DNA of 64,000 nt from Ruminococcus sp. Phil11 (GCA_001940925.1 MSGZ01000027.1:1-64000), one strand, 5' to 3'. Shown: positions 1-7,795, counted from the first letter of the stretch. A program made the numbers and translations. The notes: generated by a model from the letters alone, not told the origin.

Positions 1-483
1 AAAGCCGGTCGGAACCCTGAAAAAGAATTGGGCTCCAATGGAGCCCAATTAACCGGACAGAGATCGAGCGAGCAGCTTGCTGCGGAAGCAGGCGAAAGTG
101 CAGCGCAGATCAAGCGGTATGTTCGTCTGACATATCTTCTTCCGGAGCTTCTGGAAATGGTCGATTCCCGGCAGCTCGGATTCAGACCGGCGGTTGAGTT
201 GTCATACCTGAATGAGGAAGAACAGAAGTGGCTGCTTGACGGTATTTCGTCCGAGCAGACGTTCCCGACACTTGCACAGGCAGGGAAGATCCGCCGGTTT
301 TCCGCAACCGGCAATCTGAACAGCGGCGTGATCCTGTCGGTTCTCATGGAATCCAAGCCGCAGACGGCGGACAGTTTTAAGCTGCCGCGTGCGAAATTCG
401 CACACTATTTCAAGGAAAACGCCAAGCCGAAGGAGATCGAGGACACGATTGAAAAGGCATTGAAGCAGTATTTCGGGAGGTAA
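1..483 (+). CDS. ParB/RepB/Spo0J-type partition protein, 3' part
   Basis: The frame is open from base 1, so the gene starts upstream of the window and only its C-terminal part is present. The remaining 160 or so residues resemble the middle and C-terminal region of ParB/Noc-like proteins carried by Firmicutes plasmids and integrative elements: a helical segment like the ParB HTH (the stretch SSEQLAAEAGESAAQIKRY) is followed by LLELVD-like and RPAVELSYL-like motifs. ParB proteins bind parS-like sites and work with a ParA ATPase in segregation; no ParA is visible here. The next gene starts 5 bp downstream, which suggests one transcript. The nearby TnpV-like gene and IS remnants suggest that this copy belongs to a mobile element rather than being the chromosomal ParB. 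The family call is good; the element type is inference. Confidence 0.7.
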   Translation, partial: KAGRNPEKELGSNGAQLTGQRSSEQLAAEAGESAAQIKRYVRLTYLLPELLEMVDSRQLGFRPAVELSYLNEEEQKWLLDGISSEQTFPTLAQAGKIRRFSATGNLNSGVILSVLMESKPQTADSFKLPRAKFAHYFKENAKPKEIEDTIEKALKQYFGR

Positions 484-488
484 GAGCC

Positions 489-815
489 ATGATTCAGGAC
501 GGGAACAAGTACACATCTGAAAAGATGCAGTGGGACGAGGAACTCCAGCAGAACTTCCCGCTGTGGAAATATGAGGTTGATCTGAACAGCGGCGAAATGC
601 TGTGGTACGGCTATGATTCCGCCATGGGATATAAGAAGATGCCGGTGCATTCCGGCTATTTCGGGAGTCTGCATCTCCGCTGGCTGATGAACGAATGCCC
701 GGAGCGTCTGGAGCAGATTCTCGACGAGAAACGGTTTCAGGAGTATCTGGACGGCGTGCAGGAGCGCGGCACGGACATGATGCTGGAGATGCTGTGTGGT
801 CGTTGCCGACGGTGA
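489..815 (+). pseudogene. TnpV-like transposon protein, truncated at its 3' end
   Basis: This reading frame begins 5 bp after the ParB stop. It has the look of the small TnpV-like proteins found next to conjugative-transposon genes in Clostridia: about 110 residues, a first half with short aromatic strands (FPLWKYEVDL), then a helix-rich second half (LRWLMNECPERLEQILDEKR). Up to about residue 100 the protein looks natural. It then ends in a short Arg/Cys-rich tail just before the IS3-type remnant, so the original C-terminus was probably lost when sequence was joined at about position 800. The function of TnpV proteins is not established. The TnpV assignment is by overall pattern only and is uncertain. 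Confidence 0.45.
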
Positions 816-877
816 CGAACTCAGGAACAGCTTCTCTGGCCACACCACCGTCAGTAGCATCCATTGTAGCATTTCTT

Positions 878-1015
878 TCAGAACCCGTCAAGGGCAAGCC
901 GTATGTTAAACTGCCGTGCAGCTTCATGGTAGCTTAGCTTTTCTCGATGCATTGTTTCAATAACTCTGATCTTGAACTCCGGCGTATACCGCCTATTCGG
1001 TTTCCCTTTTGGCAT
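878..1015 (-). pseudogene. IS3-family transposase OrfA stub
   Basis: The first 38 residues, starting at the ATG at 1015, are a typical N-terminus of an IS3-family OrfA, the helix-turn-helix protein that binds the IS ends: RRYTPEFKIRVIETMHREK, then LSYHEAARQFNI. After NI the expected continuation (a Trp-containing segment and leucine zipper) is replaced by seven unrelated residues and a stop. There is no OrfB with a DDE domain. This is therefore a decayed IS that cannot move by itself. It abuts the truncated TnpV-like gene, so the IS or a later deletion probably cut that gene. Confidence 0.7.
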
Positions 1016-1020
1016 AAAAA

Positions 1021-1089
1021 TGCCCCCTTTCGTTAGACTTTGATTCGGTATATCTCTATTATACCACATTGTCTAACAAAAGGGGAGCA
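1021..1089. repeat. Imperfect inverted repeat around the OrfA promoter
   Basis: The arm at 1021-1038 (TGCCCCCTTTCGTTAGAC) is an imperfect inverted copy of the arm at 1071-1089 (GTCTAACAAAAGGGGAGCA). Between them, on the reverse strand, lies a TATAAT box (1058-1063) that would drive OrfA. The outer arm is placed like the terminal inverted repeat of an IS3 element, and the inner arm may be a transposase binding site that lets the protein repress its own promoter. The repeat is directly visible; its role is inference. Confidence 0.55.
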
Positions 1090-1142
1090 TTTCAAAGTCG
1101 CGGGTACTGTTTGATGATCATGATTGATTGATTGGCGGAAGA

Positions 1143-1793
1143 TTAGTGGAAGAAGAAGTGTACGGCGAGGACGACAATGACGATGAATGCAGCAGTAATA
1201 CAAATCGCAGGAATGCAGTCTGCCCAAGTGGCGTTTTTCGCTGCTTCCTCTCTTGCACGCTCTCGATTCCACGCCTCTTTGATTCTTTCAAAGTCAGCTT
1301 TCTGCTCTGGGGTCATCTTGCTCGAGAATAGAATTCTCTCTTCGGACGCTGTAGCTTCGGGCTCATAGCCGTTGAGGGGATTGAGGGTTTTCTCGCCGCC
1401 GAGGTATACGGGGCTGACCTGGTCGAAACCGCCGTTTGCGGATGCGAGCCCATTAACGCCTATTGTCTTGACGAGGACGTCGCTTGCGACGCATGCGCCA
1501 CCGTTTGGGTTGGCGATGCATCCGCGCTGCTCGGCGTTTGGATCGATCTTACCAGTCACCTTATCGAAAGAATCTACCGTCTCACCGTAGGTGTTCTTAC
1601 CCTCATAGAAGAACTTGCCTTCGCCGTCGCTAGACTCATCAAAGAAGATATTGTCGTTCTGCTCCTCTGCGTCGTCCCTTGGATTTGTCCAAGTGAGGCG
1701 CTGAGCAGCCGCAAAGGCCAGCTCGCTGTCTTTGCTCATGCAGAGCACGAAGATTGTCAGCATCATGATCATAAAAGTTACGTAAGCAGTCAT
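1143..1793 (-). CDS. Small membrane protein of unknown function, IS-flanked
   Basis: I do not recognise this 216-residue protein. The start at 1793 is chosen because AAAAGGAGGT lies 5-6 bases upstream; the frame stays open beyond it without a better signal. It has one hydrophobic segment at the N-terminus (about residues 3-20) and one at the C-terminus (about 190-215). Between them is an acidic extracytoplasmic or cytoplasmic region with two spaced cysteines (RGCIANPNGGACVAS) and a charged helix rich in Glu and Arg before the last membrane segment. The gene sits between an IS3 stub and an IS66 remnant and is probably cargo of the accessory region. Topology is predicted from hydrophobicity only. 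Confidence 0.6.
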   Translation of the reverse strand: MTAYVTFMIMMLTIFVLCMSKDSELAFAAAQRLTWTNPRDDAEEQNDNIFFDESSDGEGKFFYEGKNTYGETVDSFDKVTGKIDPNAEQRGCIANPNGGACVASDVLVKTIGVNGLASANGGFDQVSPVYLGGEKTLNPLNGYEPEATASEERILFSSKMTPEQKADFERIKEAWNRERAREEAAKNATWADCIPAICITAAFIVIVVLAVHFFFH

Positions 1794-1868
1794 TGATAGC
1801 ACCTCCTTTTGGGCAAATTTTGGACGCTTACAGTTTCTATTATACGCCATTTGTTGGTTTTTGTCAAT

Positions 1869-2432
1869 AGCGGGTACCATAAGGTCACAGGCGTGAAGCA
1901 CGTTGCTTGTATGATTCATGTTAGACGCGCTTTTGTCAACGCAATGCCGAGTGACAAGCCGATTTACGGCGTATCATACGCAACAGAAGCAGTCAAATGC
2001 TTCAACCGCATCTACCATGAAGAAAGTCTGCTGAAAGGAATGACAGCGGAAGAAAGAAAACAACAGCGGCTAGCAAAGATCAAGCCTTTGCTGGACGAGC
2101 TTTTTGCGCGGCTTGAAACTTTACAGGTCAGCGGAAACGGCAATCTGGCGAAGGCGGTGAATTATGCACTGCATGAAAAGCCGAATCTCTACACGTTTTT
2201 AGAAGATGGCAATGTTCTGCTTGACAATAATCGAGCCGAAAATGCGATCCGCCCTTTTACCCTAGGCAGGAAGAATTGGATGCATTGCAATACTGCGAAC
2301 GGCGCAAAAGCAAGCGCGATACTCTACTCGATCGCTGCCACAGCACAGGCAAACGGAATCGACACAGAGCAGTATCTGACGGAGCTGTTCTTGCAGCCTG
2401 TCGGGACGATTAGCTTGCCATTTAATACTTGA
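1869..2432 (+). pseudogene. IS66-family transposase, C-terminal remnant
   Basis: Recognisable IS66 TnpC sequence starts abruptly at about 1869 (GYHKVTGVKHVACMIHVRR) and runs to the normal C-terminus. It includes the region before the final catalytic Glu and the typical motif LLDNNRAENAIRPFTLGRK followed by GAKASAILYSIAATAQANG. About two thirds of the usual roughly 500-residue transposase, including the N-terminal part and the first DDE aspartates, is missing, as are TnpA and TnpB. The element is therefore inactive. A hairpin lies just after the stop. Confidence 0.85.
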
Positions 2433-2437
2433 TACTC

Positions 2438-2468
2438 AAACAGACCCACCTTCGAGGTGAGTCTGTTT
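2438..2468 (+). terminator. Hairpin after the IS66 remnant
   Basis: A 14-bp stem with one mismatch (2438-2451 with 2455-2468, loop TCG) is followed by TTTC. It is placed 5 bp after the transposase stop and may be a terminator or the inner part of the IS66 end. Confidence 0.6.
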
Positions 2469-2506
2469 CTTTGATAGCATATTCTGACGCTTACCGTAGA
2501 AAAGCC

Positions 2507-2536
2507 AAAAATGCAGCCCCTCGGGGCTGCATTTTT
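2507..2536. terminator. Bidirectional intrinsic terminator
   Basis: AAAATGCAGCCCC pairs with GGGGCTGCATTTT around a TC loop, with a T-run on either strand. It lies about 60 bp after the stop of the reverse-strand subtilase and can end that transcript as well as anything coming from the IS66 side. Confidence 0.85.
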
Positions 2537-2595
2537 ATAAGTGCCAAATTCGCTTACGCTCCTGCCGGAACAGGAACCCGGTTTTCAGTTTTCTC

Positions 2596-5355
2596 TTACG
2601 GTTCTGTATTCCATTCCATAATATAACCGTATTCCTCCAGATAGCACATCGGGAAGAACGTGGCAAATGTTTCGTGATGCACCTTCCAGAAACCGTATTC
2701 CGGATCATCCGGACCGCTGCCGCGGTAGAGTGACGCATAGTTTCCGATCCAGATATCCTGATTGAATCCATGCCCGTTGGCAAAATGCTGGTATCCGGTA
2801 CTGCCGTCCTCGATTGCCCAGTAGAGATCTTGCTTATCAATCTCGACAATCTGTCCGCCGGTAAGATACGCTTCTTTTTTGCCGTATTCCATCAGCGCCT
2901 CCAGTGCGAGCTGCTCGTCATTGGTTTCAATAGCAACCGGATATGGATTCTGCACAAACAGCACCTTCCACCATTTTGCATTTCCGGATGACGGATAATC
3001 AAAAAGGCCGTAAACATGCCCGTTATAACGCATCCATGCTTTGGGTCGCAGTTTGGAGCCGGTCGCATGCTTGAATTCGTCGAAGTGATCTGTATAGATC
3101 TCATATTTATCTTTTTTGTAAACAGCATCATCTTTTTCGCTCAGGAACAGCGTACCGGCATCAACGGTTTTCTCGGATTCCACTTTATCCAAATCGTAAA
3201 CCTCTTTGCCCTTGTACTGGTTCTTGATCTTCTTGCCGTATCGGAGTGAGTATTCTCCCGTAGGGACGGAAAGATAGAACACGCCGTTTGGACCGGTCTG
3301 TGTCACATACTTTTTCACAGAGTTAGTTCCATCTTGTTTCACAGCGACAATCGTAGCATATTCCAGCGAACGGCATCGTTCCTCAACGCCGTAGTTCTCC
3401 TGTGAATCCGCCCACACCACACGGCCAATAATTGCACCGGCATTATTATTCTTAGAGTTGCCGTGCGCGGATGTGCCGGCTGCATGCCTGACTGCTTTTT
3501 CAACATCCAGCAGCCGGTAGTTTCCTGCATAACTGATTTTTCCGATTCCGCCGTCAGAACCGTATTCATTGTTGGAATAGATGCAGCCGTGCTTTGCCGT
3601 ATTGCAGAGAATCTCCTTGACCTGTTCACCGGAAAGATCCGAATTAACCGACCAGACCAGCGCCGCAGCACCTGCTGCCTCCGGTGCCGCAAAGGATGTT
3701 CCGGCTACAAACGTATACTTATTATCGATTCCGCTTGTGTAGATCATGGTTCCGTTTGCAGCTTGGAGGTATTTATCATCCTCTTTACCCGATTCGATTA
3801 ACTTGCCGCCCGGTGCAAACAAATCCACGCGTTGACCGGCATCGGAATAACCAGCCACCATCGGAACAACGCCCTCAGATTCCGGTGTACCCGGCCTGGG
3901 TTCAACGGCACCGACCACCAAAATCCGCTTGTACACTGCCGGATATTCGGATTCTGAGATCATCGTCAGCGGACTGTTAAACCTGCTTTCAAACGGCAGT
4001 ATGCTTGGCCGCGGATATTTCAGTTCCGTCATGCCGTCCGATGAAACGCTGTCAAAGCGTCCGGAATTACCGGCAGAATTCACAATAAGAAAATCGTAGC
4101 CGGCATCCAGCAAGCGCTGATAAAAAGCACCGACCTTCTGCGCTTCTGCCACCCACGGTTCAAAGTTGCTGTAGTCAGAATACATCGCTTTGACGGCATC
4201 CGGCTGGTTTTCCGGCACATCCTTCCCCAGTTCCTTGAATCTGTCCTGAATCGTGCGCAGTCCATCAGTATTGTTGCCCCAGCCATGCCCCTGACTGATA
4301 TTGATGACCTTCACATTCTGCACGACCAGTGTTGCAACGGACATCATATTTGCTACGCAGCTTGTATACATGTACCAGTCTTTACTTGTTTTCTCCGGAT
4401 CAGGACGTCCTACAAGAGTCCGTGCATAACCGTAGAGGTTGTAATCAGGATTACCGAGCGAACCGTACGGATATACGCCGGATGCACCTTTTTGGCTGTT
4501 GCCTGCAAAGATGTTTGCAACATGCATGCCGTGTGACACGTTCGGATCACCGGATGACGGCGACGGGAAGATTTTATTAAACTTTAGGTCATCGTTATTG
4601 ATAAAATACGAATCGACCAAGCCGACACGTACAGGCGAAACCGTGACTCCCTCACTCTGCACGAATTTCCATGCACGGTAGCAGTTTATGATTTCCTTAT
4701 CCCAGCTGATCCCGCGATTGTCATAAATCGGATCATCATACACATCGACATCGTTTGCTTTCGCGTCCTCGCGCACCGCATCGCCGTAACAGAATGTCCC
4801 GACACCGTTTTCATAATCGGAGACACTGTCCGAAATCGTGAAATGCAGCCAGTCCGGATACGCATCTTCGACGGCAGCATCCGTACAAAGATCTTGACAG
4901 AGTACATTTAGATTATCATATGCATGCGATTCCTGCAGCCGAAACTGATAGGTGCCGGTCACTGTGATCTCACCGACAATTTCAGCGCCGATCCGTGCAG
5001 CCGCTGCTGCTATGTCCTCGCCGGATGCATCTTTCGTTGCGGTCACCAGAATCTCATTGTCCACATATGCCTCTCCGTTTCCGACTTCCGCATAATGCGT
5101 CTCATCCGATTCGGTATAGTACATTTTGCCGTACTGTTCCGGCATGCGCAGCTCAAACCTGTTACCTTCAACAAAAAAGTCCATCTCCGGTTCATCGGAT
5201 GCTGCAAACGTCAATGCGCTGAGCTTCTTTGCAACACTTTTACTCCGCAGAGCGGTAATCTGCGGAATCACTGCAGTGCAGCATACACTCACAAGCATCA
5301 GGATGCCGCAGCCAAAACAGCACCCGCGGTGCTTTTTTTTATTTTTCATTCTCAT
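2596..5355 (-). CDS. Secreted subtilisin-like serine protease with C-type-lectin-like tail
   Basis: This S8-family protease has about 919 residues; an in-frame ATG at 5349 is an equally possible start, since neither has a strong RBS. A basic, Cys-containing signal peptide or membrane anchor (about 1-35) is followed by a propeptide-like region. The catalytic domain spans about 235-600, with Asp248 in GLVDS, His275 in SHGMH, oxyanion Asn430 in NSAGN and Ser554 in GTSFAAPEAAGAA. Next come a carboxypeptidase-regulatory-like beta sandwich (about 640-720) and a C-terminal domain (about 755-919). The last domain has the layout of a C-type lectin fold: LALEALM helix, WIGN, FWKVHHE and a final YGYIMEW. 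It is monocistronic, with its own promoter and terminator. It probably acts outside the cell on proteins; the target is unknown. Confidence 0.85.
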   Translation of the reverse strand: MRMKNKKKHRGCCFGCGILMLVSVCCTAVIPQITALRSKSVAKKLSALTFAASDEPEMDFFVEGNRFELRMPEQYGKMYYTESDETHYAEVGNGEAYVDNEILVTATKDASGEDIAAAAARIGAEIVGEITVTGTYQFRLQESHAYDNLNVLCQDLCTDAAVEDAYPDWLHFTISDSVSDYENGVGTFCYGDAVREDAKANDVDVYDDPIYDNRGISWDKEIINCYRAWKFVQSEGVTVSPVRVGLVDSYFINNDDLKFNKIFPSPSSGDPNVSHGMHVANIFAGNSQKGASGVYPYGSLGNPDYNLYGYARTLVGRPDPEKTSKDWYMYTSCVANMMSVATLVVQNVKVINISQGHGWGNNTDGLRTIQDRFKELGKDVPENQPDAVKAMYSDYSNFEPWVAEAQKVGAFYQRLLDAGYDFLIVNSAGNSGRFDSVSSDGMTELKYPRPSILPFESRFNSPLTMISESEYPAVYKRILVVGAVEPRPGTPESEGVVPMVAGYSDAGQRVDLFAPGGKLIESGKEDDKYLQAANGTMIYTSGIDNKYTFVAGTSFAAPEAAGAAALVWSVNSDLSGEQVKEILCNTAKHGCIYSNNEYGSDGGIGKISYAGNYRLLDVEKAVRHAAGTSAHGNSKNNNAGAIIGRVVWADSQENYGVEERCRSLEYATIVAVKQDGTNSVKKYVTQTGPNGVFYLSVPTGEYSLRYGKKIKNQYKGKEVYDLDKVESEKTVDAGTLFLSEKDDAVYKKDKYEIYTDHFDEFKHATGSKLRPKAWMRYNGHVYGLFDYPSSGNAKWWKVLFVQNPYPVAIETNDEQLALEALMEYGKKEAYLTGGQIVEIDKQDLYWAIEDGSTGYQHFANGHGFNQDIWIGNYASLYRGSGPDDPEYGFWKVHHETFATFFPMCYLEEYGYIMEWNTEP

Positions 5356-5412
5356 TCAGCAAATGCCGCAGCAACACGGCACAGCTTTCCCCCTCGATAT
5401 AGTATTCCTAAT

Positions 5413-5441
5413 ATTATACCATATCGTATTATAAAACACAA
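5413..5441 (-). promoter_or_regulatory. Sigma-A-type promoter of the subtilase gene
   Basis: On the reverse strand, TTGTGT (5436-5441) and TATAAT (5413-5418) are separated by exactly 17 bp, leaving a leader of about 50 bases before the subtilase start. The rest of the gap up to 5587 shows no gene. Confidence 0.65.
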
Positions 5442-5587
5442 CGATGTTCCGGGAAAACCGCAATTTATGAGCATTTTGAGGCGAAAAATCGCATCAGAGG
5501 CACAAAAGGATCCCGATGCTTGACTTTGCAGACAGACTAATTGACCAATAGCTGATTGTTTCGCTTAGCATAAAGCGCTTGAATAAG

Positions 5588-5738
5588 GGTCACCTCCGTG
5601 TGTGCGGGGAGTAGCTTAAAAATTTTTTGGATTTATGGATTTGGACAAGGTCACCTCCGTGTGTGCGGGGAGTAGCTGCCGAGCCTCGGCGACGAGGCGT
5701 TCGGTTACAGGATCACCCCCGCATGCGCGGGGAGTAGT
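5588..5738 (-). CRISPR. Orphan three-repeat type I-E-like CRISPR relic
   Basis: Two identical 28-base repeats (5588-5615 and 5649-5676) and one 29-base variant (5710-5738) are separated by two different 33-base spacers, giving a constant 61-base period. On the reverse strand the repeat begins GCTACTCCCCGCACAC and ends GGAGGTGACC, the pattern of Gram-positive type I-E repeats (a central CCCCGC...GCGGGG-like palindrome and a GTGA(T)CC end). The third copy has the more canonical palindrome. Spacer 1 is AT-rich and spacer 2 GC-rich. No cas gene is present in the window, so this is either an eroded array or a detached satellite served from elsewhere. Nothing else is visible in the 5442-5805 gap. 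Confidence 0.65.
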
Positions 5739-5805
5739 GTAATGCGACGGATGATTTACGTTATCGTTCTGATCTGAAAGCAGGAAACACGGATCATAAA
5801 ATTGG

Positions 5806-5829
5806 AAAGCAGCCCCGAAGGACTGCTTT
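5806..5829 (-). terminator. Terminator of the cohesin-dockerin gene
   Basis: AAAGCAGCCC pairs with GGACTGCTTT (one mismatch), and on the reverse strand a T-run follows. It sits just after the stop of the reverse-strand gene at 5838. Confidence 0.8.
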
Positions 5830-5837
5830 TTTCTTGT

Positions 5838-6800
5838 CTATCCGGTTTTTGCACCAAGCAGATCCGAGAGCAGCTTCCTTGCATCCAGAATGGTGATCAG
5901 GTTATCTTTGTCATAATCAGCGGCGAGGAAGCTCTTCTCCGTCAGCGGAATATCCGCGCAGGGATCCTCTGCGGCAATCCGGATGAGCAGAACTGCATCC
6001 GCAGCGGAAACGGTGCCGTCACAGTTGACATCGCCCAAAAGCGGTTCCGCTGAGGGCGGCGCAGCCGTCGTCTTTTTCTCCCCCAGAATTTTAATATATC
6101 CGTTGTAGATTCCCTTTGTGAACAGATATGTCATCTGGAGTTTTCCGGCTTCATCCTTTTCCGAATTGATAAAGCAATCGCTCACAATGCCGTCATCCAC
6201 ATAGGAAATGCCGATCGGATACATCTCGCCCTGCTCTGCATTTTCGGGGAGGGTGAAATCAATCGTGAACAGGCAGCTGTGCGGAATCTGCACGGCTTCA
6301 TCGGAATAAGCATAGAAAGCAAGCTGTCCTTCTTTGACCATTGCGGAGCCTGTTGTGAAGCCGGTTGTTCCTTTGCCGGCCGTCGCAGGTTCGCCCTTTG
6401 TATTGTTTTTGACGGTCAGCCGGGTGTCATAAAAAATATGGAATTTGATGTAATTGACGGGATCTTCTGCACCGGTGATGCTGAAATAAATGCGCTGTGT
6501 CTTGCCCGGTGCATAGGAAGGCTCCAGTCCGATTTTGTCAATATAAAACATGATGCCGCCTTCATAATCTTTGGGATTTATTGGGGGCGTGTTCCAGTCC
6601 TTCGGCTGAATCCAGCGCGAACCGTCATAGCGAACCTCTTTATCATCCTGTTTGTTGCAGGGATTCTCCGATGCGCCGGAATCTTCCGTTCCCTGTGCTT
6701 CCGCAGATGCAGATGAACGGGACAGATTCTCTGCTGCGCAAACTGTTCCGCAGGTCAGCGCACATGACAGCAATGCGGCAATGATCTTTTTCAGATTCAT
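5838..6800 (-). CDS. Secreted cohesin-dockerin protein, small adaptor scaffoldin-like
   Basis: This 320-residue protein has a clear signal peptide (MNLKKIIAALLSCALTCGTVCAA), a low-complexity linker and a beta-sandwich domain at about 85-240 with the cohesin/CBM2-CBM3-like pattern: KFHIFYDTRLTV, a GTTGF-like turn, then LFTIDFTLPENAEQGEMYPI. The C-terminus (about 254-316) is a type I dockerin with two Ca-binding repeats, GDVNCDGTVSAADAVLLIR and AADYDKDNLITILDARKLL. Cohesin plus dockerin in one short chain is the layout of the ScaC adaptor of Ruminococcus flavefaciens, which binds a scaffoldin with its dockerin and an enzyme with its cohesin. The dockerin is certain; the cohesin is a structural reading. 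It has its own promoter (6862-6890), an RBS (GGAGGAAG) and a terminator. Confidence 0.75.
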   Translation of the reverse strand: MNLKKIIAALLSCALTCGTVCAAENLSRSSASAEAQGTEDSGASENPCNKQDDKEVRYDGSRWIQPKDWNTPPINPKDYEGGIMFYIDKIGLEPSYAPGKTQRIYFSITGAEDPVNYIKFHIFYDTRLTVKNNTKGEPATAGKGTTGFTTGSAMVKEGQLAFYAYSDEAVQIPHSCLFTIDFTLPENAEQGEMYPIGISYVDDGIVSDCFINSEKDEAGKLQMTYLFTKGIYNGYIKILGEKKTTAAPPSAEPLLGDVNCDGTVSAADAVLLIRIAAEDPCADIPLTEKSFLAADYDKDNLITILDARKLLSDLLGAKTG

Positions 6801-6861
6801 AAAGTGCTTCCTCCGCTCCGGAATTGAGACGGATCCATAGCAGTATCAGTCTCTATCAGGG

Positions 6862-6890
6862 ATTATAACACAGCTGCAAAGGAAAGTCAA
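6862..6890 (-). promoter_or_regulatory. Promoter of the cohesin-dockerin gene
   Basis: Reverse-strand TTGACT (6885-6890), 17 bp, TATAAT (6862-6867), about 60 bases before the ATG at 6800. Confidence 0.85.
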
Positions 6891-6932
6891 GCGGACGGAT
6901 GACGGAATACACAATCAGATTGATTCTAAATG

Positions 6933-6961
6933 TTGACAAAAAGCCCGAATCATACTATAAT
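6933..6961 (+). promoter_or_regulatory. Consensus promoter of a lost gene
   Basis: TTGACA (6933-6938), 17 bp, TATAAT (6956-6961). This is a full consensus promoter facing right. It is followed by AAGGAG and an ATG at 7020, but the gene it should drive is cut off at about 7070. Confidence 0.85.
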
Positions 6962-7019
6962 GAGAGAAACCATACGGACGGCAAACAGGCTGTAAAACGC
7001 GGAAGGAGCAGGTGCGGAG

Positions 7020-7178
7020 ATGAGAAAAATGAACAAACAGAACAGGCGCACGCTGATTTTTATCTGCTTTCGCCGATTTTCGGCGAGGCTAGTATTTTCA
7101 TGTATTCAATTAGATTCGGCAGTTCCGCTGCTCGATCAATCAATCCATCATCGGAGTTTTCCGCAGCGTCAGGATTGA
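7020..7178 (+). pseudogene. Decapitated 5' end of a membrane or secreted protein gene
   Basis: Behind a consensus promoter and an AAGGAG site, an ATG at 7020 opens the frame MRKMNKQNRRTLIFI, the basic-then-hydrophobic start of a signal peptide or membrane anchor. After about 16 residues the frame runs antisense through the 3' end of the replication-type gene on the other strand and stops at 7178. The first part is therefore native and the rest is accidental. The missing body of the gene is not visible in the window. The likely cause is insertion of, or a deletion next to, the mobile fragment at 7060-8300. Confidence 0.5.
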
Positions 7179-7749
7179 TAGATTGATTGAGTTTTTGATT
7201 CGATGAGTTTTTGATTTCATGAGTATTTAATTGCGTGCGATTTTCCGCTGACGGTTTTTCCGTTGGCGGATTGACCGCTGACGGATTATCCGCTGGCGGA
7301 AAATCGACTGTCGGATCAACCGACGTATCTGCGCGATTTTTAAATGATTTCTGTTTTAATTCATACTTTGTTTCATCTTTTGATTTGCACTCCACACCTT
7401 TTGAATTGTTTGTTTTATTTTTGAAATAAGGGTTCTGCGCTGGATCTTCGTATACCTGAAATTCCATTGTAGACCATGTTCCGTCAGGTTTTCGTTGCTG
7501 AATCCGATACAGATAACCGTTTTCTTCAAGTTCAATCACGCCGCTTTTCGTGGCTGAAAGACTGTCTTTAGCACAAGCTGCCAGACCGGTGATTGAATAG
7601 TCCCAATCCGGCGGGAAGCTCAAAATTGTTGACATCAGACCACGGGCTTTCCATGTCAGGTTCGGATCACGGAGATGCACATTCGACATGACTGTGTAGT
7701 TTTCTTGACGCGGCACACGGAAAATTGTGCCGTTTGAAACTCCTCCCAT
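7060..7749 (-). CDS. Plasmid/ICE-type HTH replication protein, C-terminus probably lost
   Basis: The start at 7749 is set by GGAAAGGAGG 6 bases upstream. Residues 1-100 match the winged-helix N-terminal domain common to replication initiator-like proteins of Clostridial plasmids, ICEs and phages: FRVPRQENYTVMSNVHLRD, LTWKARGLMSTILSFPPDW, GLAACAKDSLSATKSGVIE. A Pro-rich repetitive linker (about 150-180, PPADNPSAVNPPTEKPSAEN) follows. The expected C-terminal domain (DUF6017-like, usually about 100 residues) is missing. The protein stops at the junction with the decapitated plus-strand gene, so both genes seem to have been cut by one rearrangement. It may still bind DNA. Its 3' partner sequence is not in the window. 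Confidence 0.65.
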   Translation of the reverse strand: MGGVSNGTIFRVPRQENYTVMSNVHLRDPNLTWKARGLMSTILSFPPDWDYSITGLAACAKDSLSATKSGVIELEENGYLYRIQQRKPDGTWSTMEFQVYEDPAQNPYFKNKTNNSKGVECKSKDETKYELKQKSFKNRADTSVDPTVDFPPADNPSAVNPPTEKPSAENRTQLNTHEIKNSSNQKLNQSINPDAAENSDDGLIDRAAELPNLIEYMKILASPKIGESR

Positions 7750-7795
7750 GCTTATCCTCCTTTCCGTCAACATTGTCAGTAAAGCGGATTACCTG

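Noticed and set aside
202-927. Reverse-strand frame across the ParB/TnpV region
   Set aside because: It overlaps two real frames and the IS junction and has no protein-like pattern.
5838-6800. Calling the cohesin-dockerin protein a full ScaC orthologue
   Set aside because: The layout fits, but cohesin sequence similarity to ScaC cannot be judged by eye.
7235-7320. Tandem repeat in the replication gene as a set of iterons
   Set aside because: The imperfect 18-base units code in frame for a Pro-rich linker, which explains them; iterons are usually 17-22 bp but lie outside coding sequence and are better conserved.
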